A stretch of 64,000 nucleotides of DNA, taken from the NCBI RefSeq assembly GCF_014651615.1, contig NZ_BMXF01000004.1, positions 62,001 to 126,000 on the forward strand, read 5' to 3'. This document shows positions 56,164-64,000 of the stretch, piece by piece. This stretch comes from Persicitalea jodogahamensis (lineage in GTDB: Bacteria; Bacteroidota; Bacteroidia; Cytophagales; Spirosomataceae). Below the pieces are notes generated by a model. It saw only the letters and a list, made by a program, of their open reading frames with translations, ran no database searches and was not told where the DNA came from. How positions within the stretch are numbered: the stretch's first letter is position 1; every line of letters starts with the position of its first letter. Position numbers and translations under genes: made by a program.

Positions 56164-56310
56164 TTACCAGCCCGGATTTTGGATGAGTTCTTTGTTAAGA
56201 TCCAGCTCCTTCTGTGGGATGGGCCACAAGTAGTCACGATTAGGCTTGAAGACGCGTTCGAAGGCCTGTACCTGAATGGTGTTCAAATTTCCACCATTGG
56301 TCCAGGTCAT
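56164..56310 (-). pseudogene. C-terminal remnant of a susD gene
   Basis: Forty-eight codons and a stop read on the minus strand end in FKPNRDYLWPIPQKELDLNK and ELIQNPGW, the unmistakable C-terminus of SusD proteins (PIP-x-x-E, then QNPGW). The frame meets a stop 27 nt further upstream, and nothing SusD-like precedes it. The remnant keeps its stop codon and downstream terminator, so a deletion removed the rest of the gene (and presumably its susC) from the LacI side. It is too short to be a functional protein. Confidence 0.8.
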
Positions 56311-56443
56311 ACCAAATATGCTCTGTGGCTTTGCTTAATTCATGCCGCCGAAAAAATATCTTTCAATCCATTTTCATTAAAATGGGCACAAAGCCTTGAA
56401 AGTGAATAAACTAAATTGGTTCTATTTGCTCATGCTTACGTGA

Positions 56444-57607
56444 TTAACCTGCTGCTTTTATTGAAGATCCCCGCACCACAAGTTCAGCTTCCAGCACTAT
56501 GGTTTGAGGGGAGAGATTCGCCTGCTCACCCCGCAGTAATCCCAGAATCAATTTCGCCGCTGCTTCGCCAATTTGGGTGGTGGGTTGCTTCACCGTAGTT
56601 AGGCCCTTCCCGATGTGGACGGCGATGGGATCGTCACTAAAACCAACTACCCCCAGCTCTTCGGGAATCCGGATGCCTTTTGCCTTTGCCAGCGCCAAAA
56701 CTTCGATGGCCGTGGGATCATTGACGGCGAATATGGCATCCGGAGGTTGAGCCATATCCAGCAAATGCTGCCCGTAGATTAAAGCCTTCTGCGCGGTGAA
56801 GTCGCCGTGGATAACGAGTTCAGGCAGTAAAGGGTGGCCATACTTCCGCAATGCTTCTTGATAGCCACGCAGCCGCTCCTGGCTGATAAGAAGATTGGGT
56901 GGCCCTCCGAGGTGGGCGATGCGTCGATAGCCATTCAGAATCAAATGCTCCACTGCAGCGAAGGCGCCCCTGTAATCGTTTGCCACAACTTTGTGGGTTC
57001 CCAGGCCCTCAATCACCCGGTTAAAATAAACTACCGGAATATCCCTTTTTTCAAAAGACAGGAAGTGATCGTAGTTATTGGTTTCGTGGCTCATCGATAC
57101 CAGCAAACCATCTACCCGATTGGCCAGCAACGCTTTGGTATTGGCGACTTCTGTCTCGTACGACTCCCCTGACTGCATAATCATCAGATTGTAATCGGCT
57201 TGCCGCAACACGCGCTGGGCGCCGACGATGACATTCGGGAAAAACTGGGTCAAAAATTCCGGTACCACAATGCCAATGGTATTCGTGCGGCTTTTTACCA
57301 GACTATGAGCCAGCTGATTGGGCTGGTAGTCGAGCTCAATCGCTTTATCAAGAATAGCTTTTCGAGTATTTGGATTGATGTCAGGATGGTTGTGCAAGGC
57401 ACGAGATACCGTGGAATTGGAGACACCCAGGTCCTGGGCTATATCGATGATTGTGGTTTGGTGCCTTCCCCGTCGCTCGCTTCTCTCCTTTGGGTTGGGA
57501 AGGGTGAAGTAGTAAGTGCAATCCTTACAGAAAAAACGCTGCTTCCCGCGGACGAAGCCAGCTTTCATCAGGCTCTCCACCCGACCACATTTAACGCATG
57601 GTATCAT
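56444..57607 (-). CDS. LacI-family regulator with N-terminal zinc ribbon
   Basis: A 387-residue regulator, about 45 residues longer than usual. Residues 1-35 form a four-cysteine ribbon (C4-x2-C7 and C27-x2-C30, with QRFFCKDCTYYFT) like that at the N-terminus of IS1/IS1595-type transposases. The LacI helix-turn-helix follows at 52-72 (TTIIDIAQDLGVSNSTVSRA) with the hinge helix to about 105. The periplasmic-binding-protein-like effector domain (about 112-385) contains NTIGIVVPEF and AVNDPTAIEVL. It should repress or activate the divergent susC-susD genes in response to a sugar. Confidence 0.94.
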   Translation of the reverse strand: MIPCVKCGRVESLMKAGFVRGKQRFFCKDCTYYFTLPNPKERSERRGRHQTTIIDIAQDLGVSNSTVSRALHNHPDINPNTRKAILDKAIELDYQPNQLAHSLVKSRTNTIGIVVPEFLTQFFPNVIVGAQRVLRQADYNLMIMQSGESYETEVANTKALLANRVDGLLVSMSHETNNYDHFLSFEKRDIPVVYFNRVIEGLGTHKVVANDYRGAFAAVEHLILNGYRRIAHLGGPPNLLISQERLRGYQEALRKYGHPLLPELVIHGDFTAQKALIYGQHLLDMAQPPDAIFAVNDPTAIEVLALAKAKGIRIPEELGVVGFSDDPIAVHIGKGLTTVKQPTTQIGEAAAKLILGLLRGEQANLSPQTIVLEAELVVRGSSIKAAG

Positions 57608-57954
57608 ATGTGAAATTGTACTTATCTTATTTTTGGTCTCGATTAAGCTTTGCTCTGCTTAAAAACAACGCAGATTACGAGTGTATGTATAAAGTACTGC
57701 TAAAATAAAGAAAATTTATGTATCGGTAACGTTTGCGAACACGTTGCCGATATTTATTGAACCTAATTTAGATTAATTGGTGATTTGGGAGGCTTGTTTC
57801 TCCGGCTACCTCATCCTATATTCATTAAATGTTTGATAAAACACCCGGTTTTAGCCTATTTCTTCAGTCATGATCAGGATTATATCATCAGAAAACTGAA
57901 TCCAAAAATTGACTTTATTTAATATTTCTCTCAAAACCCTAATCAACTTTATAT
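57608..57954. other. Shared control region of PUL 2
   Basis: 347 nt between divergent lacI-type and susC genes. It holds the operator palindrome at 57721-57752; the 200 nt to susC are AT-rich and contain no frame worth calling. Confidence 0.5.
57721..57752. promoter_or_regulatory. Palindromic operator for the LacI-family regulator
   Basis: Arms TATCGGTAACGT (57721-57732) and ACGTTGCCGATA (57741-57752) are complementary with one mismatch, around an 8-nt centre TTGCGAAC. The AACGTT-like cores and central CG are typical of LacI-family sites. It lies 114 nt from the regulator start and 203 nt from the susC start. Confidence 0.65.
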
Positions 57955-60900
57955 ATGTACAGAACAATACGAAGATTTGAACCAAGAGTTCTGCTTTTGG
58001 CCCTGATGCTCCCTTTCTCGGTACTGGCGCAGGACATCGCGCTCAAAGGCACCGTTTCCGGGTCCGATGGCGAGGGGATACCCGGCGTGAGCGTTACCAT
58101 TAAGGGAACTCAAAGAGGGACGATTACCAATACCGACGGAAGCTACACTTTACAGACATCTCCCGCAGCCACTTTGGCTTTTTCCTTTGTCGGGTACGTT
58201 AAACAGGAAATTCCGGTCAATAACCGTAGTACCATTAATGTTACGCTGGAAACGGACACCAAAGCGCTCGAAGAAGTAGTGGTGGTGGGCTATGGTACCC
58301 AAAGGAAAGTGGAAACTACCGGCTCCATTGCTTCGGTCAAAGCCGACGAACTGACCAAATTGCCCGTCACGAATGTGGCGCAAGGGTTGCAATCGCGGGT
58401 ATCCGGCGTGCAGATCAACCAGAATTCCGGCGCTCCCGGCGGAAACATCAGCGTCCGTATTCGGGGGATCAACTCCATTAACGGTAATTCGGAGCCTTTG
58501 TATGTGGTGGATGGCATCCAGATATCGAATGGAGGAGGGATCAACGACGTAAGTCCGCTATCTACCATCAACCCCAACGACATTGAATCCGTAGAGGTAC
58601 TTAAAGATGCTTCGGCTTCGGCGATTTATGGCGCGCGGGCGGCCAACGGGGTGGTACTCATCACAACAAAAAGAGGAAAAGCGGGCGCGACACGGGTCTC
58701 CGTTGAAAGCTACTACGGTGTGCAGCAAGTGACCAAAACGCTGGATGTACTTAATGCCTCAGAATTTGCCCAACTGGAAAACGAGGTATTTAAAAACAAC
58801 GCTTACCCTAACCCCGAGTCTTTGGGTGAAGGTGTCAACTGGCAAAACCTGATTTTTCAGAAGGCCCCCATTCAAAACCATCAGCTTTCCATTAATGGAG
58901 GAAACGAGAAAACGCAGCTGGCGCTCTCTGCCAACTACTTCAATCAGGACGGGGTGATCATCAACTCCAATTTTAAGCGCTACTCTTATCGGCTGAATGT
59001 CGACCACAAAATCAGTGATAGATTCAAAATCGGCACGAGTATTCTGGGTAGTTATAACATAAGTAACGGCGTGAATGCCGGTGCTACCTCCGTGGGCGAT
59101 GCCGGCGTAGTAACCACCAGCGTGTTGGGCGCCGCTATCGGTGCTCCTCCCACACTGCAACCGTACAGGGCGGATGGCTCTATCTTTCCTTTCGGCGAGC
59201 AGGCCAACGGGCAGTACCGGGAAGTAATCAATCCCCTGAATTTTACCCAGGTTCTTCAGCAGCGCGACATCAAGCGCACTTTGGTCAACCTGTTTGGTGA
59301 GTACCAGATTCTCCCAGGGTTAAGCTACCGGGCCTCCTTCAACGCTGATATTCAGAGCCAGTTGAACGATAACTACTCACCAATTTCCATTATCAATAAG
59401 GCGGATATTAATGCCAATTCGGGTTCGGCGGGGAAATACAACGGAAACTTCCTGGGTTTGCTTCATGAAAGTATTCTCTCGTACAACCATACCTTCAATG
59501 ATATCCACAGCCTGCGCTTCACCGGTGTTTTTGCCTCGCAGGTGGAAAATTCAAACTACAATTCCATCAGCGCCAATGGCTTTCCCAATGATGCCACCCG
59601 CAACGAAGCCGTGCAATTGGCTCTGAACCGGACGGTGAACAGCGGCCGTTCCAAGCAGCGCCTCGATTCTTACATGGGCCGGTTGAACTACGGATTTCGC
59701 GACAAGTACTTCCTGGATCTGACGGCCCGGGTAGATGGTTCGAGTAAATTCGGAGCCAACCACAAGTACGGTTTCTTTCCGGCCATCTCGGCTGCCTGGC
59801 GGATCATCGAGGAAGATTTTATGCAGGATGTCAGCTGGATGTCGGACCTGAAACTGCGCGCCAGTTATGGTATCACCGGAAATGCCGGTGGAATCTCGCC
59901 CTACCAGTCGCTGGCCACGGTGAGTTCCGGTGGTGGCAATAACATCGGAGGCGTTTACCAAACAGCGATCAGCCCTACCGGCATCGCCAACCCGGATCTG
60001 CGCTGGGAAAAATCGGCTCAGACTGACATTGGTTTAGACATTGGTTTGTTTAATAATCGCCTGTCCATCATCATGGACTACTACTACAAGCGAACCGACG
60101 ATCTGTTGTACGTGAAGACCCTGCCACTTTCGTCGGGCTACGGAAGCATCACTGGCAACTATGCCGCGCTGGAAAATAAGGGTTTTGAATTTGCAGCCAA
60201 TGCCAATATCCTGAACGGTCCGGTGCGCTGGTCGGTGTCGGGTAATCTGACCGCCAACCGCAACAAACTACTTGATCTGGATGGAGGAACTACTCAGGAG
60301 CGTTTCGTGACTAACTCTTCCATTCTGAGTGTCGGCCAACCGCTGGGAGTGTTTAAGACCTACGTCTTTGACGGCATTAATCAAACGGGTGATGCCATCG
60401 TTCCTGGCTACGACGGCAGAGTAGGAGGGCATAAGGTGAAAGACCTGAATAACGACGGCGCCATTAATTCCGAAGATCAGATCATCACCGGAAACCCCAA
60501 TCCCAAATTCATCTTTGGTGCCTCTACCAATCTGGAATACAAGAATTTCGATTTCAGCGCTTTTCTTTCAGGCTCACAGGGTAACGACATCTACAACATC
60601 AGCCGCTTGTCGTTCGAGAACCCGCTGGGACAACGCAATCTCTTGGCAGGAGTGGTGGACCGCTGGACCCCTACCAACCCCAGCAACCAATACGTAAGCG
60701 GTTTTGTAGCAGGTCGGCTTCCGATCACCGACTATGCTATTGAGGATGGTTCGTTTGTACGCCTTAAGAACATTACGCTGGGCTACACCCTTCCCGCGAT
60801 CAAAGGAATCAGCCGGCTCCGGGTGTACGTCAGTGGCAACAATTTGCTGACCCTGACAAAGTACACGGGCTTTGATCCTGAGGTCAATACCTACGCCGGT

Positions 60901-60981
60901 TCCAACACGGCGATCGGGGTTGATAACCTGGTCTATCCCCAGGCGAAGTCATTCCTGGGTGGTATTCAACTTACATTCTGA
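57955..60981 (+). CDS. SusC/RagA TonB-dependent transporter (no STN domain)
   Basis: A 1008-residue outer-membrane transporter. The signal peptide ends near LPFSVLAQ. The CarboxypepD_reg-like domain covers about 25-105 and EEVVVVGYGTQRK follows it. The plug has NPNDIESVEVLKDASASAIYG, and the barrel runs to the end (GGIQLTF, aromatic C-terminus). Unlike the SusC of PUL 1 it lacks an STN domain, in agreement with control by a LacI-type regulator rather than a sigma/FecR pair. susD starts 27 nt later. Confidence 0.96.
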   Translation: MYRTIRRFEPRVLLLALMLPFSVLAQDIALKGTVSGSDGEGIPGVSVTIKGTQRGTITNTDGSYTLQTSPAATLAFSFVGYVKQEIPVNNRSTINVTLETDTKALEEVVVVGYGTQRKVETTGSIASVKADELTKLPVTNVAQGLQSRVSGVQINQNSGAPGGNISVRIRGINSINGNSEPLYVVDGIQISNGGGINDVSPLSTINPNDIESVEVLKDASASAIYGARAANGVVLITTKRGKAGATRVSVESYYGVQQVTKTLDVLNASEFAQLENEVFKNNAYPNPESLGEGVNWQNLIFQKAPIQNHQLSINGGNEKTQLALSANYFNQDGVIINSNFKRYSYRLNVDHKISDRFKIGTSILGSYNISNGVNAGATSVGDAGVVTTSVLGAAIGAPPTLQPYRADGSIFPFGEQANGQYREVINPLNFTQVLQQRDIKRTLVNLFGEYQILPGLSYRASFNADIQSQLNDNYSPISIINKADINANSGSAGKYNGNFLGLLHESILSYNHTFNDIHSLRFTGVFASQVENSNYNSISANGFPNDATRNEAVQLALNRTVNSGRSKQRLDSYMGRLNYGFRDKYFLDLTARVDGSSKFGANHKYGFFPAISAAWRIIEEDFMQDVSWMSDLKLRASYGITGNAGGISPYQSLATVSSGGGNNIGGVYQTAISPTGIANPDLRWEKSAQTDIGLDIGLFNNRLSIIMDYYYKRTDDLLYVKTLPLSSGYGSITGNYAALENKGFEFAANANILNGPVRWSVSGNLTANRNKLLDLDGGTTQERFVTNSSILSVGQPLGVFKTYVFDGINQTGDAIVPGYDGRVGGHKVKDLNNDGAINSEDQIITGNPNPKFIFGASTNLEYKNFDFSAFLSGSQGNDIYNISRLSFENPLGQRNLLAGVVDRWTPTNPSNQYVSGFVAGRLPITDYAIEDGSFVRLKNITLGYTLPAIKGISRLRVYVSGNNLLTLTKYTGFDPEVNTYAGSNTAIGVDNLVYPQAKSFLGGIQLTF

Positions 60982-61008
60982 TCCGAACTCTTTAAATAGT
61001 AAACAATC

Positions 61009-62505
61009 ATGAAAAAAAGATTCAAATCCCTATATAAGGTACTTCCAATGGTCCTGCTGGGCATAGGAATGACTTCCTGCGAGCTGGACGAAACGGTTTA
61101 TTCCTCCATTTTTACCGATAATTTTTATCAGACCGGTCCGGATGCCGAAAAAGGACTCATCGCGGCGTACAGCGCCATGAGTGGCTTGTACGGTGGTCCG
61201 GCCGCCCTTCTGGTGCCCGATTATAGCGCCGATCAGGTCTATCCGCGGGCGGTTGTGGGCCGGAATACCCTGACCCTTTTTACCGTCGAACCTACTTACA
61301 CCACCCAGCGGAGCGCCGGGCGTACGTTCGAATCTCCGCAACAAATCTGGGCTTCGTCGTACAGCGGCATTGAGAATGCCAACTGGATTATTCTCAAAGT
61401 ACCCGACGCCACCATGGACGAAACCCGCAAGAAACAGATCATCGGGGAGGCGTATTATTTGCGGGCATTCTACCACTGGATGCTGACCAAAAACTTCGGC
61501 GATGTACCCATCAAAACGGAACCAAGTACTTCGGAATTAAAGGCGTATGTGGGCAAGAGCCCCAAAGCCGATGTGTATAAGCAGATTTACAGTGATCTTG
61601 ATCAGGCATTGGCCGCTGGTTTACCCTCTTATCCCTCGGTGGAGAAAGGCCGCCCAACAAAGGAGGCTGTAAACGCTTTGTACGCCAAAGCTGCACTCTA
61701 TAACGAAGACTGGGCCAAAGCGCTGGAAAAAGCCGATGCCGTACTCAACTCAGGAAAGTACCAGCTGATGACCAACGTGCTGGATGTTTTCGACTACCAG
61801 ACGGAAGACGCCGCCCGCAAGGAAAATATCTGGGCGTACGAAGTTGATCCGATTTCTCCCGGCAATAGCCATCAACTGGTGGGGCTCACCGGTCCCTCGG
61901 GTAGCGGTGGGGTCGAGTACGCCCGTACTTCCTTCGGATCTATGTTTGCGTATCAGGCATTTTATAATTCGTTTAACGCAGCTGACAAACGCCGTCAATT
62001 GTTGGCGACTTCCTATATTAACAAAGCTGGAAATACTGTGCCTCAAAAGGATATTACCCCGATCACTACCGAGGGCGTATTGATTCGCAAATTCCGCGAC
62101 CCGGAGTCGACGACAGGTACCATAGTGAATATACCCATCCTGCGCCTGGCCGATGTTTACCTGATTGCCGCCGAAGCTGAGGCCCGCCTGAATGGAGGAA
62201 CCGCAAAGGCTTACGGATATATCAATGTGATCCGTAGCAGGGCCGGGCTGCCTAACCTGGCCGCCGGACTCAGCAAAGATGCATTTATCGACGCCGTGAT
62301 CCAGGAGCGCTCCTGGGAGTTCTTTGCCGAGGGAGATCGCTGGTATGATTTGACCCGTACGGATCGGTTCCTTACGGTGATCCCAAAAGCAACCAATTCG
62401 GTGTATCCCACTCGCCCGGTGCAGGCTAAAAACAAGTACTTTCCGATTCCTCAGGACGAGGTGAATGCTAACCCGGAATTACAACAAAATCCTGACTGGC
62501 AGTAG
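61009..62505 (+). CDS. SusD/RagB-family nutrient-binding outer-membrane lipoprotein
   Basis: A 498-residue lipoprotein with the Cys at residue 24 (LLGIGMTSCELDE). The helical core contains EAYYLRAFYHWMLTKNFGDV, the second half has SRAGLPNLAAGLSKDAFIDA and RSWEFFAEGDRWYDLTRT, and it ends FPIPQDEVNANPELQQNP. It should bind the ligand imported by the upstream SusC at the cell surface. The nutrient is unknown; the following FAD oxidoreductase suggests a sugar or sugar derivative. Confidence 0.96.
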   Translation: MKKRFKSLYKVLPMVLLGIGMTSCELDETVYSSIFTDNFYQTGPDAEKGLIAAYSAMSGLYGGPAALLVPDYSADQVYPRAVVGRNTLTLFTVEPTYTTQRSAGRTFESPQQIWASSYSGIENANWIILKVPDATMDETRKKQIIGEAYYLRAFYHWMLTKNFGDVPIKTEPSTSELKAYVGKSPKADVYKQIYSDLDQALAAGLPSYPSVEKGRPTKEAVNALYAKAALYNEDWAKALEKADAVLNSGKYQLMTNVLDVFDYQTEDAARKENIWAYEVDPISPGNSHQLVGLTGPSGSGGVEYARTSFGSMFAYQAFYNSFNAADKRRQLLATSYINKAGNTVPQKDITPITTEGVLIRKFRDPESTTGTIVNIPILRLADVYLIAAEAEARLNGGTAKAYGYINVIRSRAGLPNLAAGLSKDAFIDAVIQERSWEFFAEGDRWYDLTRTDRFLTVIPKATNSVYPTRPVQAKNKYFPIPQDEVNANPELQQNPDWQ

Positions 62506-62749
62506 AACCAGCGGGTTATACGATTTTTCTCATAGGTTAATTTAGTAAAGCGGCTCTTGCCGATCAGGGGTCGCTTTCTTGTTTTTCCCAAACTTGAGTT
62601 AAATTTATTTCAACATTCAACCGTGTTCTGTGGCTGCTTTTCGCCCTTTTGATCCAAGTACCATCCACCCAGGAGCATTTCCCCTCGCATTAATCCGTGT
62701 ACCAGCGTTATTTATACACCTAGCTTCCAAACCCAACACAACCAATCTC

Positions 62750-64000
62750 ATGAAACGTCTTATCTTTCTATTCCTGCTGTCCAGCCAATTCGCCCTGGCG
62801 CAAAAGCCTGCCACGGTTTTCGTCGAAGCCGAAAGTTTCGAGAACAAAGGCGGCTGGTCGATCGACCAGCAGTTTATGGACGTAATGGGCTCTTCTTTCC
62901 TGATGGCCCATGGCATGGGCCGCCCGGTGGAAAACGCCAGTACAACCGTCACATTCCCCGAAACAGGTACGTACAAAGTGTACGTCCGCACCCGCAACTG
63001 GTCGGCCCAATGGTCGGACAAGGATGCTGCCGGGCAGTTCCAGTTGCTGGTTAATGACAAACCGCTTGGAAAGACATTCGGCAAAGACAACGAAAAGTGG
63101 AGCTGGTCGGAAGGCGGAACAGTGAAAATCACCCGGAAGGAAAACAAAATTTCCCTAAAAGACCTGACGGGCTTCAATGGCCGCTGCGATGCCATTATTT
63201 TCACCAGCGTCCCCAATTTCAAGCCCATAGAGGATAAGGAAAGACTAACCGAGTACCGAAACGCCTATTTCGGCTTTGACAAGAACCCTAAAAATGCCGG
63301 TACGTTCGATTTTGTGGTTGTGGGTGGCGGCATGGCCGGTACCTGTTCGGCCATCTCGGCCGCCCGGAAAGGCATCAAAGTAGCTTTGATCCAGAATCGT
63401 CCCGTACTGGGAGGCAACAATAGTTCCGAAGTTCGGGTCCACCTGGGTGGACGGATTAATCTGGAACCCTACCCGGCGCTGGGAAACCTCGTCAACGAAA
63501 TAGGCCCTTCGGAGGGCGGTAACGCCCAGCCAAAGGAATATTATGAGGACGATAAGAAGATGGCGGCCGTTCTGGCCGAACCCAACATTTCACTTTTCCT
63601 GAACTACCACGCCAACAAAGTGGAGACCAACGGGAGTAAAATCGAAAAGGTGTACGCCACCAATATCGAAACCGGCGAGAAGGTATACTTTGAGGCACCG
63701 TTATTCGCCGATTGCACGGGTGACGGCACAATTGGTTTTCTGGCAGGAGCCGAGTACATGACGGGTCGCGAAAGCCGCGATGTTTACGGCGAAAAAACGG
63801 CTCCCGAAGTGGCTGACAACCTGACGATGGGTGCTTCGGTCCAATGGTTTTCGGAGAAAAAGGATCATCCCGTTTCCTTCCCCGATATAAAGTGGGGATT
63901 GCCCTGGAACGAGGCAAAGGCTGAGGAAATCACCAAAGGCGACTGGGAATGGGAAACCGGCATGGGACTGGATATGACCCTGGATTTTGAACAAATCCGT
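62750..64000 (+). CDS. Secreted FAD-dependent oxidoreductase (3' end beyond window)
   Basis: From the ATG at 62750 the frame is open to the window edge (417 codons). A signal peptide ends LLSSQFALAQ. Residues about 20-175 are a beta-sandwich of carbohydrate-binding type (VFVEAESFENKGGWSIDQQF, GTYKVYVRTRNW). The FAD domain starts with the dinucleotide motif VVVGGGMAGTCSAISAARKG near 190-208, and NRPVLGGNNSSEVRVHLGG and DCTGDGTIGFLAGA are typical of the FAD_oxidored family. It would oxidise a substrate in the periplasm. It lies 244 nt after susD, probably in the same PUL. Confidence 0.9.
   Translation, partial: MKRLIFLFLLSSQFALAQKPATVFVEAESFENKGGWSIDQQFMDVMGSSFLMAHGMGRPVENASTTVTFPETGTYKVYVRTRNWSAQWSDKDAAGQFQLLVNDKPLGKTFGKDNEKWSWSEGGTVKITRKENKISLKDLTGFNGRCDAIIFTSVPNFKPIEDKERLTEYRNAYFGFDKNPKNAGTFDFVVVGGGMAGTCSAISAARKGIKVALIQNRPVLGGNNSSEVRVHLGGRINLEPYPALGNLVNEIGPSEGGNAQPKEYYEDDKKMAAVLAEPNISLFLNYHANKVETNGSKIEKVYATNIETGEKVYFEAPLFADCTGDGTIGFLAGAEYMTGRESRDVYGEKTAPEVADNLTMGASVQWFSEKKDHPVSFPDIKWGLPWNEAKAEEITKGDWEWETGMGLDMTLDFEQIR

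Noticed and set aside
56179-56409. 76-codon plus-strand frame over the susD remnant
   Set aside because: The opposite strand carries the recognisable SusD C-terminus; this frame is its shadow.

Overview
The window looks like chromosomal DNA of a Bacteroidota bacterium, most likely Cytophagales (Spirosomataceae/Dyadobacter-like; inferred). The basis is two SusC/SusD outer-membrane pairs, an ECF sigma/FecR switch, many lipoproteins, Bacteroidota-style TAnnTTTG promoter boxes, little use of Shine-Dalgarno sites, and gene families typical of that order. I see no rRNA, tRNA, CRISPR array or intact insertion sequence.

Layout. 0-5.2 kb: a 3'-truncated sugar nucleotidyltransferase, then thrA-thrB-iscA (threonine pathway plus an Fe-S carrier) on the minus strand. 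5.4-9.1 kb: an MFS transporter, an SDR oxidoreductase and an S41 protease lipoprotein. 9.4-16.4 kb: a three-gene plus-strand operon of transglutaminase/DUF2126, circularly permuted ATP-grasp/alpha-E fusion, and a second transglutaminase, a predicted peptide-ligase/protease set of unknown product. 16.5-28.1 kb: housekeeping and membrane genes (MscS channel, CsbD, a truncated flippase-like gene, class II aldolase, CNNM/CorC protein, esterase, NAD(P)-binding protein, TPR/YaiO barrel).

28.1-42.8 kb is the most interesting part. It holds a STAS protein, a lone receiver, a giant hybrid histidine kinase that begins with an HNOBA domain, an H-NOX haem nitric-oxide sensor 6 nt upstream of it, and a sigma-54 response regulator. 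Divergent from the regulator is a six-gene surface-glycan operon (GT2, GT-C-like membrane protein, lipoprotein, anchored protein, GT4, GtrA). A palindrome TTCCA-N5-TGGAA occurs in three intergenic regions of this cluster. Two of these copies lie 60-80 bp upstream of sigma-54-like -24/-12 elements, one before the lone receiver and one before the glycan operon. I infer an NO-responsive phosphorelay that controls surface polysaccharide.

42.9-64 kb: a GH28 polygalacturonase, a DUF1223 protein, a lipoprotein, and then carbohydrate-uptake loci. PUL 1 (minus strand) is sigma factor - FecR - SusC (with STN domain) - SusD - a very large SGNH/beta-propeller/HEAT/cytochrome c protein. PUL 2 is a LacI regulator with an added zinc ribbon, divergent from SusC-SusD-FAD oxidoreductase (cut by the window end), with a 32-bp palindromic operator between them. 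Between the PULs lies the 3' stump of a third susD, still followed by its terminator, so a PUL has been lost there.
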